Assembly (NCBI RefSeq): GCF_000813845.1
Contig: NZ_JWTB01000014.1
Span: forward strand, 1-64,000
Source: Pseudarthrobacter phenanthrenivorans
Lineage (GTDB): Bacteria > Actinomycetota > Actinomycetes > Actinomycetales > Micrococcaceae
Length of the DNA stretch: 64,000 nucleotides
Direction: 5' to 3'
The translations under genes were made by a program, and so were the position numbers. Of the stretch, positions 57,389 to 64,000 are shown in pieces; within the stretch, counting starts at the first letter, position 1, and every line of letters begins with the position of its first letter. The notes under the pieces are model-generated. The model was not told where the DNA came from, made no database searches, and saw only the letters and a list, made by a program, of their open reading frames with translations.

Positions 57389-59869
57389 TCACTGGCGCAG
57401 TTCTTCTGCGGCCTCGATGTCGATGATGCGGTGGACGGACAGGACCCGCTCGGTGTCCTTGGCAGGATCGAACACCCGGACCCGGCCCCCGCTCACAGAT
57501 AGCGGAACAACAACCTCCAGGCTGGCATTCCCCAGGCTGTCGACGACGTTCATCTGGATCCGCTGCTTCAACCGGATGGCCGTTTGCAGCGCTTCAAGGC
57601 CAAGCTGGGTGGCGGCCTCGCTGCCGGCCGCAGCAAAACCGGTGGAATGCCCGACGGCGGCGTCCGCCTTCCGCAGGACGTCCAGTTGGGCCTCCACTTC
57701 CTCCGCCGCGGGCGCCGTCCCAGGCGCGGTATAGACGGGGCGCAGGCTTTCGTGCGGAGCGGAAGGACGGCGGGGCCGGCCGGCCGGCTCCATCCCGTCC
57801 ACGGACGGGGACAGGCCCAGGCTGCGGAGGGCGGCGGCAAGTTCGCGGGGCGGAGCCGAGGACGTGACAACCGTCGGTGCAAGCATGGCCAGGCCAAGCT
57901 GGGCAGCTTTTGGTCCTGCCACCAGGTCCCGGAGCATCGCCTCGTCATCGCTCTGGATGAAGCTGACAGACTGCCCCACCCGGAGCCTGCCGTGCCGGGA
58001 CGCGGTGTCCTCCACCAGGTATTCCAGCGGCTGGGGGACCGCCGTGGCGGAATGCTCGCGGAGGAACGCCAAAAGCCCCGCCGCATCGTAGCCGTGCTCA
58101 AGCGCGCGCTTGATGGACCCCGCCGAGAACCGGTAGATGGTTGCCGGCCCCTGCCCTTCGGCGTCGGCCATCACCAGGAGCTTTCCGGCCAACGAAGGGT
58201 CAAGGTACCCCGGGGCCACCGCGGTCAGGTCCGCCTGCAGCAGCACGTGATTGAGTGCCGCCGGAAGATGCTCGCCAAGGATGGCCAGTGCGGCGTCGGG
58301 GTTGTCCTCCGCGAAAGCGCTGCCCAGTTGGCTCAGGGCACCGGAACCGACCAGGCCCAGCATCTCCGCCTCGGCGAGGACACCGCGGATCAATGAACTG
58401 AACCGCCGGGCCATCCGCGGCTGCGACCACTCCGCGCGCTGCAGGACGGAGGCTGCATCAAGCATCGGAGCGGCGCCGTCGCCGGCAGCGGCTTCAACCG
58501 TCAGCTCATGCAGGATCTCAAGGATTCGCTTGCGGACCACGGGAGCGTCGGGCCGCTGGGCGCCCGCTGACAACGCCGCGATGGTGGTCCCGGCGGCCGA
58601 CCGGCCGGCCGGTGCTCCGGGCGCAGCGTTCACGGGCTGGCCCACCATGGAGGGAACCCGTTCACTGGCCAGCCAGGCATTTACCAGCCACAACCACTGC
58701 TCCTGCCTCGGAAGGACCAGCCACTCCAGCTCGGGCGGCTGCACCCACGACGACGAGTCCACGTCCAGGCGGATCAATCCCGCCAGGCCGCACAGTTCCA
58801 GCAGCCGGCCTACGGTGCCCTGGTCCACTCGCAGCACCTCGGACAGCCGGCGCATTTCGCGGACCCCCACGCCGCCGCTGCGCAGCGTTGCCAGCGGGTG
58901 CTCACCCACGGTGTGCACCAGCTCGGAGGCAAGGCGGAGGGTCTCCGAAATGGCGCTCAGGGCTGCGTTCCTGCGCCGTGCCGCCGTAGTGCTGCCGAGC
59001 TCCGGAAGCGGTGGCTTCAGCGTGAAGTCGTTGACGATCGCCCCGCCGCGCAGGGCCAGCCCCACACTGTGTGGCAACTCGACGTGCGCCGCGTCCAGCG
59101 GCACCAGCAGCCCCCGGGCGAGGAGCCAGTCCACGGGCCCGACGTCGGCGCCCTCCGAGGTGACCGATGCCTTCCGTTGCGCCTGGGGGACGGCACCCAT
59201 GGCCCAGTTGCGGAACCGGGCGAGCAGCGCCGTCGTCCGTTCCGGAGCTCCGGCGAGGATTTCCTGCAGGGCCTCCGGCGTGGCCGTCCAGTGCTGGAGT
59301 GCCAGCGCAGCCTCCATGGGTGTGGTGGCGTCCTGGATGGGAAAGCCCTTGCGGTGCAGTTCGGACACCAGTTGCACGGCCCGCTGGGCGAATGCCGGCT
59401 GCAGGCGGACCAGCTCGGTGTAACTGCGGCCGAGGCCGGCGGGATACAGGCCTACCACGTCCTTGAGGGACCCCACCGGGAGGTAGAAAGGTTGGTCCGC
59501 GGCAGGGGGAGGAGTTCCATGCGGGGGAGGCACGGGGTGCACCAGGGCAAGCTCCTGCAAGGTTCCCAGGATGTCCTGGACTGTGGCCAGCGAGGCGCCG
59601 CGGATCAGGTGCTGCAGGCCCTCCGCCGAGGCGCTGTGGCCGGTGTCTGTATTCGTGCACAGGTGCAGCGTCTCAAGGACCTGCATCTGCGGGCGGTTGA
59701 GCCGCTCCAGCGCCCGCTGCACGCTGACACGGGAACTGGCGCGTGCCGCCAGGGCAGCGAAATCCGGAACGGCGGGGGAAATGAGGTCCGGCCGCGCGGC
59801 GAACAGGGCACGCAGCGCATCGTTGCTGCGTGCCTCCAGGTCCTTGCCAAGCGCACGAATAAGGGACAT
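57389..59869 (-). CDS. Helicase-associated protein (XPB partner)
   Basis: An 826-residue protein matching the actinobacterial helicase C-terminal-like family (Helicase_C_3). It lacks helicase motifs but has winged-helix-like segments, such as RLSEVLRVDQGTVGRLLELCGLAGLIRL, and a C-terminal domain QTAIRLKQRIQMNVVDSLGNASLEVVVPLSVSGG. Gene order with XPB is conserved in actinobacteria. The protein may load or guide the helicase at damaged DNA. Function of the individual domains is inference. Confidence 0.88.
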   Translation of the reverse strand: MSLIRALGKDLEARSNDALRALFAARPDLISPAVPDFAALAARASSRVSVQRALERLNRPQMQVLETLHLCTNTDTGHSASAEGLQHLIRGASLATVQDILGTLQELALVHPVPPPHGTPPPAADQPFYLPVGSLKDVVGLYPAGLGRSYTELVRLQPAFAQRAVQLVSELHRKGFPIQDATTPMEAALALQHWTATPEALQEILAGAPERTTALLARFRNWAMGAVPQAQRKASVTSEGADVGPVDWLLARGLLVPLDAAHVELPHSVGLALRGGAIVNDFTLKPPLPELGSTTAARRRNAALSAISETLRLASELVHTVGEHPLATLRSGGVGVREMRRLSEVLRVDQGTVGRLLELCGLAGLIRLDVDSSSWVQPPELEWLVLPRQEQWLWLVNAWLASERVPSMVGQPVNAAPGAPAGRSAAGTTIAALSAGAQRPDAPVVRKRILEILHELTVEAAAGDGAAPMLDAASVLQRAEWSQPRMARRFSSLIRGVLAEAEMLGLVGSGALSQLGSAFAEDNPDAALAILGEHLPAALNHVLLQADLTAVAPGYLDPSLAGKLLVMADAEGQGPATIYRFSAGSIKRALEHGYDAAGLLAFLREHSATAVPQPLEYLVEDTASRHGRLRVGQSVSFIQSDDEAMLRDLVAGPKAAQLGLAMLAPTVVTSSAPPRELAAALRSLGLSPSVDGMEPAGRPRRPSAPHESLRPVYTAPGTAPAAEEVEAQLDVLRKADAAVGHSTGFAAAGSEAATQLGLEALQTAIRLKQRIQMNVVDSLGNASLEVVVPLSVSGGRVRVFDPAKDTERVLSVHRIIDIEAAEELRQ

Positions 59870-59879
59870 CAGTCCAACG

Positions 59880-60113
59880 TTACCGCTGCTGTGCCCGTCC
59901 CGCCCGGTGCCGGGCTGCCACAGCGTCCAGGACCAGCAGTAGCATCAGGATGAAGGCTGCCGGCAGGCCGTAGAGGGCTGTGTAGGTGATCCAGGCCGGC
60001 GCAGCCGTGCCGGCAAAGGCCATCGCCATGACCGCTCCCACGGCTACGAGCGACAGCACGGCAATAACTGCGGCAAGGACCGTCAACGGCCGCCGGTAAC
60101 GCGAGGAAGTCAT
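59880..60113 (-). CDS. Small two-helix membrane protein, hypothetical
   Basis: A 77-residue protein with two hydrophobic helices (about 9-31, VLAAVIAVLSLVAVGAVMAMAF, and 41-62, ITYTALYGLPAAFILMLLLVL) and a basic tail (RHRAGRAQQR). It lies upstream of, and in the same direction as, the helicase-associated gene, whose start is 10 nt past its stop. It may be an operon leader gene. Family unknown. Confidence 0.6.
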   Translation of the reverse strand: MTSSRYRRPLTVLAAVIAVLSLVAVGAVMAMAFAGTAAPAWITYTALYGLPAAFILMLLLVLDAVAARHRAGRAQQR

Positions 60114-60353
60114 GGACGTAACGCTACAGCGGGGCTGGATGCAAAAGTGAGCGGCCATGGCGGGAACGGCCCAAGCCTTGCGCCTGCGGCGGAACAAAGC
60201 CGGCGGAAGCGGGAACAGGGCATGCGGCAGGATAACCTTGAAGGATACAGACCAACACGGTTTGCGCCGGCCATACCTTGAACCCGCACAACACTGCGGA
60301 TGCGGTGGCCGCGGGCCGTGTCTCATGACAGCAGAACGAAGAAGGTTGATTAC

Positions 60354-60737
60354 GTGCCTACCGGCAAGGTCAAGTGGTATGACAAGGACAAGGGCTTTGG
60401 GTTCCTCGCGGGCGAAGACGGCCAGGAAGTCTTCCTGCCCAAGTCGTCACTGCCTGAGGGCGTGACAGAACTCAAGGCGGGCACCCGCGTGGAGTTCGGT
60501 GTGGCGGACGGTCGCAAGGGCGCCCAGGCCCTGGGCCTGCGCGTGCTGGACAAGACCCCGTCCATCGCCAAGGCCAAGCGTCCCAGTGCGAAGGATCTCG
60601 CGCCGCTGGTGCAGGACTTGGTGACCGTGCTGGACAACCTGTCCGGCACCCTGTCCAAGGGCAAGTACCCGGACGGCAACAAGGGCAAGGCCATTGCTGC
60701 CGCGCTGCGCAAGGTTGCCGACGAGCTGGACGTCTAA
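60354..60737 (+). CDS. Cold-shock domain protein with C-terminal extension
   Basis: A 127-residue protein. The N-terminal cold-shock OB-fold (1-67) has RNP1 KGFGFL and RNP2 VFLPKS; the usual phenylalanine/histidine pair of RNP2 is altered to LP. An additional C-terminal helical region (about 75-127, AKDLAPLVQDLVTVLDNLSGTLSKGKYPDGNKGKAIAAALRKVADELDV) is absent in CspA. GTG 60354 has GAAGAAGG 7 nt upstream. It is followed after 6 nt by the DUF3027 gene. Confidence 0.9.
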   Translation: MPTGKVKWYDKDKGFGFLAGEDGQEVFLPKSSLPEGVTELKAGTRVEFGVADGRKGAQALGLRVLDKTPSIAKAKRPSAKDLAPLVQDLVTVLDNLSGTLSKGKYPDGNKGKAIAAALRKVADELDV

Positions 60738-60743
60738 GCGCCC

Positions 60744-61325
60744 ATGAGCCCCCAATCTGAACAGCCGGGCACGCCAGTGCAGGAGCAGGCTGCCAAGACT
60801 CCGCCCAAGCGCAAGGCAGGCGTGCCCGTGTGGCGTACGGGCAAGCCCGACGCTTTCCTGGCCGCGGCGGTCGAAACTGCCCGGGCCGCGGTGGAAGGCA
60901 TTACACCCGCCGCCACCATCGGGGCGCACCTGGCAGCCAAGAGTGAGGGCGACCGCCTGGTCACGCACCTGTTCGAGTCGCGGCTGCCCGGTTACGCCGG
61001 CTGGCAGTGGTACGCGGTGCTGACCCGCAACTCGCGCTCCAAAGTGGTGACGGTCAACGAGCTTGGCCTGCTGCCGTCAGAGGATTCCATCCTGGCCCCC
61101 GAGTGGGTGCCGTGGGCCGAACGCGTGCGCCCCGAGGACGAGCAGCAGCAGGAACCGGACGAAGACGCTCCCGGAGCAGGGGTGGCCGTGGAACCGGTCG
61201 CTGTCGAGGGGGAGCCGGCTGAGGAGGCCGTCCCGGCCATTGAGGCCGGCGATGGGCCGCACGACGACGATGGACCGCAGGACGACGATGGACCGCAGGA
61301 CGACGGCGGGCAACCAGGAGCCTGA
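60744..61325 (+). CDS. DUF3027 protein
   Basis: A 193-residue protein of the actinobacterial DUF3027 family. The conserved core is GAHLAAKSEGDRLVTHLFESRLPGYAGWQWYAVLTRNSRSK followed by VTVNELGLLPSEDSILAPEWVPWAERV. The C-terminus is a long acidic tail with a tandem peptide repeat (DDDGPQ), encoded by an 18-bp tandem DNA repeat (61263-61298). It is co-transcribed with the cold-shock protein gene upstream (6 nt gap). Function unknown. Confidence 0.85.
   Translation: MSPQSEQPGTPVQEQAAKTPPKRKAGVPVWRTGKPDAFLAAAVETARAAVEGITPAATIGAHLAAKSEGDRLVTHLFESRLPGYAGWQWYAVLTRNSRSKVVTVNELGLLPSEDSILAPEWVPWAERVRPEDEQQQEPDEDAPGAGVAVEPVAVEGEPAEEAVPAIEAGDGPHDDDGPQDDDGPQDDGGQPGA
61263..61298 (+). repeat. 18-bp tandem repeat inside the DUF3027 gene
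   Basis: GACGACGATGGACCGCAG is repeated twice exactly, with partial copies on both sides. It encodes the acidic DDDGPQ repeats and may vary in copy number between strains. Confidence 0.85.
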
Positions 61326-61384
61326 CGCGCCCGTCAACGTGCTGCTGCCGGAAGACCGGCCGCGGCCTGCGGAACCAACGAAAA

Positions 61385-61416
61385 AGGCGCCGTCCGGGAC
61401 AAACCCGGGCGGCGCC
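61385..61416 (-). terminator. Intrinsic terminator of serC
   Basis: The stem GGCGCCG/CGGCGCC with inner CCGGG/CCCGG around ACAAA is preceded on the plus strand by AAAAA, i.e. followed by TTTTT on the minus strand. It ends the serC transcript. Confidence 0.75.
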
Positions 61417-61435
61417 GTCGTACGTTAAGGGCTGC

Positions 61436-62566
61436 TTACTTGCGCAGCTCGCCCACCACGAAATCGATGCTGGACAGCAGGGCTGAGACGTCGCTGGGCT
61501 CGATGGCCACGAAGGTGGCAATCCGCAGCTGGTTGCGGCCCAGCTTCCGGTAGGGCTCAGTGTCCACAATGCCGTTGGCGCGCAGGACTTTGGCCACAGC
61601 TGCGGCGTCAACCGACTCATCAAAGTCGATGGTGGCAATGACGTTGGAGCGTTCCTCCGGCTTGGCCACGAACGGGGTGGCGAACTCGGAGGCGTCAGCC
61701 CAGCTGTAGATGCGTCCGGCGGAGTCCGCGGTCCGCGCGGCCGCAAAATCAAGGCCGCCGTTGGAGTTCAGCCACTCCACCTGGGCGTTCAGTGTCACCA
61801 GCGTGGACAGCGACGGAGTGTTGTACGTCTGGTTCAGGCGGGAGTTGTCAATGGCCGTCTGCAGGTCCAGGAAGTCCGGAATCCAGCGACCGCTTTCCTT
61901 GACCCGCGCGGCCCGCTCAATGGCGGCAGGGGAGAAGAGGCCCAGCCACAGGCCGCCATCGGAGGCGAAGTTCTTCTGCGGGGCGAAGTAGTAGACATCG
62001 CTTTCCGCGACATCGACGTCCAGGCCGCCGGCTGCCGACGTGGCATCAACCAGGACCAGCGAGCCCTCGTCCGCCCCGGAAACGCGCTGGACCGGAGCGG
62101 CCACACCGGTGGAGGTCTCATTCTGCGGCCAGGCGTAGACGTCCACGCCTGCCTCGGCCCGTGCTTCCGGCCGGGTGCCCGGCTCCGACTTGACGATCGA
62201 GGAAGCTTCCAGGAACGGCGCCTTGTTGGTGGCGGCGGCAAACTTGGATCCGAACTCGCCGAAGGACAAGTGCTGGGCCTTCTTTTCCACCAGGCCGAAG
62301 CTTGCGATGTCCCAGAACGCGGTGGAGCCTCCCACGCCCAGGACCACCTCGTAGCCTTCGGGAGCGCGGAAGAACTGGCTGAGCCCTTCCCGGACTGATC
62401 CGACCAGGTTCTTGACCGGGGCCTGCCGGTGGGACGTGCCCAGGATGGTCCTGGAAGCTGCTGCCAGGGCGTCGATCTGCTCCTGCCGGACCTTTGACGG
62501 GCCGGCCCCGAACCGCCCGTCCTTGGGCAGGAGGTCGGCAGGGATCGTGATGCTGGTGTCGCTCAC
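61436..62566 (-). CDS. serC: Phosphoserine transaminase
   Basis: A 376-residue PLP enzyme of serine biosynthesis that converts 3-phosphohydroxypyruvate to phosphoserine. The N-terminal PADLLPKDGRFGAGPSKVR is diagnostic of the actinobacterial SerC type. The PLP-lysine region is VYYFAPQKNFASDGGLWLGL, preceded by VDATSAAGG. GTG 62566 with GGAG 5 nt upstream is preferred over much longer upstream frames. It is divergent from the DtxR-type gene. Confidence 0.93.
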   Translation of the reverse strand: MSDTSITIPADLLPKDGRFGAGPSKVRQEQIDALAAASRTILGTSHRQAPVKNLVGSVREGLSQFFRAPEGYEVVLGVGGSTAFWDIASFGLVEKKAQHLSFGEFGSKFAAATNKAPFLEASSIVKSEPGTRPEARAEAGVDVYAWPQNETSTGVAAPVQRVSGADEGSLVLVDATSAAGGLDVDVAESDVYYFAPQKNFASDGGLWLGLFSPAAIERAARVKESGRWIPDFLDLQTAIDNSRLNQTYNTPSLSTLVTLNAQVEWLNSNGGLDFAAARTADSAGRIYSWADASEFATPFVAKPEERSNVIATIDFDESVDAAAVAKVLRANGIVDTEPYRKLGRNQLRIATFVAIEPSDVSALLSSIDFVVGELRK

Positions 62567-62846
62567 AGGGGCTCCAATTCGGCGGGGACGATAGCTTTGG
62601 TCCGGACGGGCGGGTCGTGGTGGCCGGCAGCCGGCGTTGGGCTGCAATACAGGCCGTCCCCATTCTGCCTGAACTGCTGTGCAGGCGGGAGTTGGCGGCG
62701 TCAAAGTCCAGACATTGAGACAGGCGGAGACCAGCGCGGCTATTCGGACAAAGTCAAAATAGGCTAAGCTTGCCCCCGGACTACCTCGCGGGAAGAGGCG
62801 ATACGGTGGGACAACGCAAGGTACTGCGCTCGAGGAGCTGAGCTGG

Positions 62847-63548
62847 ATGACGGATCTGATCGACACTACGGAGATGTACCTCAGGACCATCCTGGAGCTT
62901 GAGGAAGAAAACATCGTCGCCCTGCGGGCCCGTATCGCCGAGCGTCTGCGCCACTCCGGGCCCACAGTTTCCCAAACCATCGGCCGGATGGAACGCGACG
63001 GCCTGGTTGTCGTCTCGGGCGACAGGCACCTGGAACTCACGGACACCGGCCGCAAGCGCGCCACCGAGGTGATGCGCAAGCACCGGCTGGCCGAACGCCT
63101 TCTCGCCGACGTGATAGGGCTGGACTGGGCCTACGTCCACGACGAAGCCTGCCGTTGGGAGCACGTGATGAGCGAGCGGGTGGAGCGGCGCATCTACGAG
63201 CTGCTGGACCATCCCACCGAGTCGCCATATGGCAATCCCATTCCCGGCCTGGCCGACCTGGGCGGACAGCCTGGCCCCGGCTTCGCGGACGGCGCCGTCA
63301 GCCTGGTGGAAGCCATGAAGGCCTATGGACCGGCCTCGGGCGTCACCGTTGTCCGGCTGGCGGAGCCCATCCAGGTTGAACCGGAACTGCTGGCCCAACT
63401 CGACGAAGGCGGCATCCGGCCCGGTGCCGCCGTGGCACTGGAACGCGTGGGTGATTACATCTCCGTGCGGGTCCCGGGAATCGAAGGCGCCCTCGAACTG
63501 CCGCCCGAAGTCGCCGCGCACGTCTTCGTTGCCGTCGCCCCCTCCTGA
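62847..63548 (+). CDS. DtxR/IdeR-type iron-dependent regulator
   Basis: A 233-residue metal-dependent repressor. The winged helix (about 1-73) contains [26 protein letters not shown]. The metal ligands of C. diphtheriae DtxR are all conserved at the same numbers: M10, C102, E105, H106 (primary site) and H79, E83, H98 (ancillary site). The C-terminus has an SH3-like domain. ATG 62847 is preceded by GAGGAGCTGAGCTGG. It should repress iron-uptake genes and activate storage genes when Fe2+ is available. No DtxR box is seen in this window. Confidence 0.93.
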   Translation: MTDLIDTTEMYLRTILELEEENIVALRARIAERLRHSGPTVSQTIGRMERDGLVVVSGDRHLELTDTGRKRATEVMRKHRLAERLLADVIGLDWAYVHDEACRWEHVMSERVERRIYELLDHPTESPYGNPIPGLADLGGQPGPGFADGAVSLVEAMKAYGPASGVTVVRLAEPIQVEPELLAQLDEGGIRPGAAVALERVGDYISVRVPGIEGALELPPEVAAHVFVAVAPS

Positions 63549-63595
63549 GGCCGGCCGCATACCTTAAACCGCGCTTCCCACCAAAGATAACGGAA

Positions 63596-63625
63596 TTGTT
63601 ACCTAGGGTCTTAAGCCCCTATAGT
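63596..63625 (+). promoter_or_regulatory. Promoter of the c-di-AMP riboswitch transcript
   Basis: TTGTTA (63596-63601) and TATAGT (63620-63625) are 18 nt apart, giving a start site near 63632. The good -10 and the leader that follows fit the riboswitch RNA. Confidence 0.65.
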
Positions 63626-63644
63626 GGAAGCGATCGTTGATACT

Positions 63645-63882
63645 TAAGCGTTACCTGTCCCGGAGCCGAGCTCTGCCAGCGGGACAGGTGCACGAGTCGT
63701 TACTGGCAGAGGCGGGGGAACCACAAGCGGCAGCGGGGGACTGCCTTGGGGTGAAGTCCGTCAGCAGCAAGCCTCTCCAGTGAAGGATTCTTCCGGGAAT
63801 ACCCCTGTGCAGAAGCTTGCCCATGACGGGCCGGGTCTTTGAACTCTCTGACCCGAATCCGACAGCTAACTCCGCAGGCTTT
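63645..63882 (+). ncRNA. c-di-AMP riboswitch (ydaO-yuaA type)
   Basis: The leader before the last gene carries the conserved elements of the ydaO/yuaA aptamer: GAGCCGAGCTCTGCC (about 63663), GGCAGAGGCGGGGGAACCA (about 63705), GGGGTGAAGTCC (about 63748), and GACCCGAATCCGACAGCTAA followed by CTCCGCAGGC (about 63850-63880). In actinobacteria this class commonly sits upstream of wall hydrolase genes (rpfA or NlpC/P60 type) and turns them off when c-di-AMP is high. Confidence 0.88.
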
Positions 63883-63900
63883 TCCAGAGAGGAACCCTTC

Positions 63901-64000
63901 TTGACCATGCAGACCTCCCGGGGCCGCCGCCGCGCGGACGGCCCTCCTGCGGTGCGGAGTGCCGAGGTTGCCGCAGTGGAGCGCCCCCGCGACCTGCACC
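63901..64000 (+). CDS. Partial gene downstream of the c-di-AMP riboswitch, truncated at the window edge
   Basis: Only the first 33 codons are seen. TTG 63901 has AGAGGAA 6 nt upstream and is favoured; ATG 63907 is 12 nt away. The translated start is basic (TSRGRRRADGPPAVRS), perhaps the cytoplasmic n-region of a secreted protein. Riboswitch context suggests a peptidoglycan hydrolase such as an Rpf, NlpC/P60 or peptidase M23 protein, but the domain lies beyond the window. Confidence 0.6.
   Translation, partial: MTMQTSRGRRRADGPPAVRSAEVAAVERPRDLH

Noticed and set aside
62755..62775. Possible DtxR/IdeR iron box (AAATAGGCTAAGCTTG) before the DtxR gene
   Set aside because: Only one half resembles the TTAGGTTAGSCTAACCTAA consensus; the other half does not complete a palindrome.

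Overview
The window reads as a chromosomal segment of a high-GC Gram-positive actinobacterium, most likely Arthrobacter/Pseudarthrobacter or another Micrococcaceae. The grounds are strong GC bias at third codon positions, actinobacteria-restricted families (DUF3263, DUF4193, DUF3027, DUF4032, an XPB-type helicase, a solitary GGM-tailed GroEL), an iron-type DtxR regulator, FemAB-type interpeptide-bridge ligases and a c-di-AMP riboswitch. I see no phage, insertion sequence, CRISPR array or rRNA. The genus is inferred.

Layout. 0-11 kb: SRPBCC protein; a LacI regulator with a GH13 alpha-glucosidase; an FAD-linked oxidase; a DUF4032 kinase-like protein; an MsmX/UgpC-type sugar-importer ATPase; trehalose synthesis (otsA-otsB); a membrane-anchored DsbA-like protein. 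11-15.5 kb: tRNA-Thr(TGT), a ChaB/Rho_N protein, an EF-G-like GTPase (EF-G2) and an MFS carrier. 15.6-25 kb: an L-arabinose island, with a ChvE-MmsA-MmsB monosaccharide importer divergent from araB-araD-araA and a LacI regulator. 25-31 kb: small conserved proteins, an APC permease, Dps, and a divergent MFS/TetR pair. 31-37 kb: glycine/serine catabolism under a tandem glycine riboswitch (gcvP, gcvT, then sdaA; gcvH is absent). 37-46.5 kb: TspO, two Fem-type ligases, a ThrE exporter, a siderophore-interacting protein, Ung, DUF3263, a LytR_C protein, a cold-shock protein and a binding lipoprotein. 46.5-54 kb: groEL behind two CIRCE elements, an orphan sugar-binding lipoprotein, an RNase H-DUF4440 fusion, an orphan WXG100 protein and a two-component system. 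54-64 kb: DUF427, a small protein paired with an FHA protein, an XPB helicase with its helicase-associated partner, a second cold-shock protein with DUF3027, serC, a DtxR/IdeR regulator, and at the right edge a c-di-AMP riboswitch ahead of a truncated gene.

Regulation is the most informative layer. Three separate carbohydrate promoters (alpha-glucosidase, arabinose divergon, orphan sugar-binding protein) each carry two LacI-type palindromes whose centres lie 66-67 bp apart, which suggests a shared looping architecture. Other readable sites are a perfect palindrome holding the divergent MFS/TetR -10 boxes, two copies of an ATGAA-N5-TTCAT box before the APC permease, two CIRCE elements, a CRP/GlxR-like site before the sugar ATPase, and a long hairpin where gcvH might be expected.
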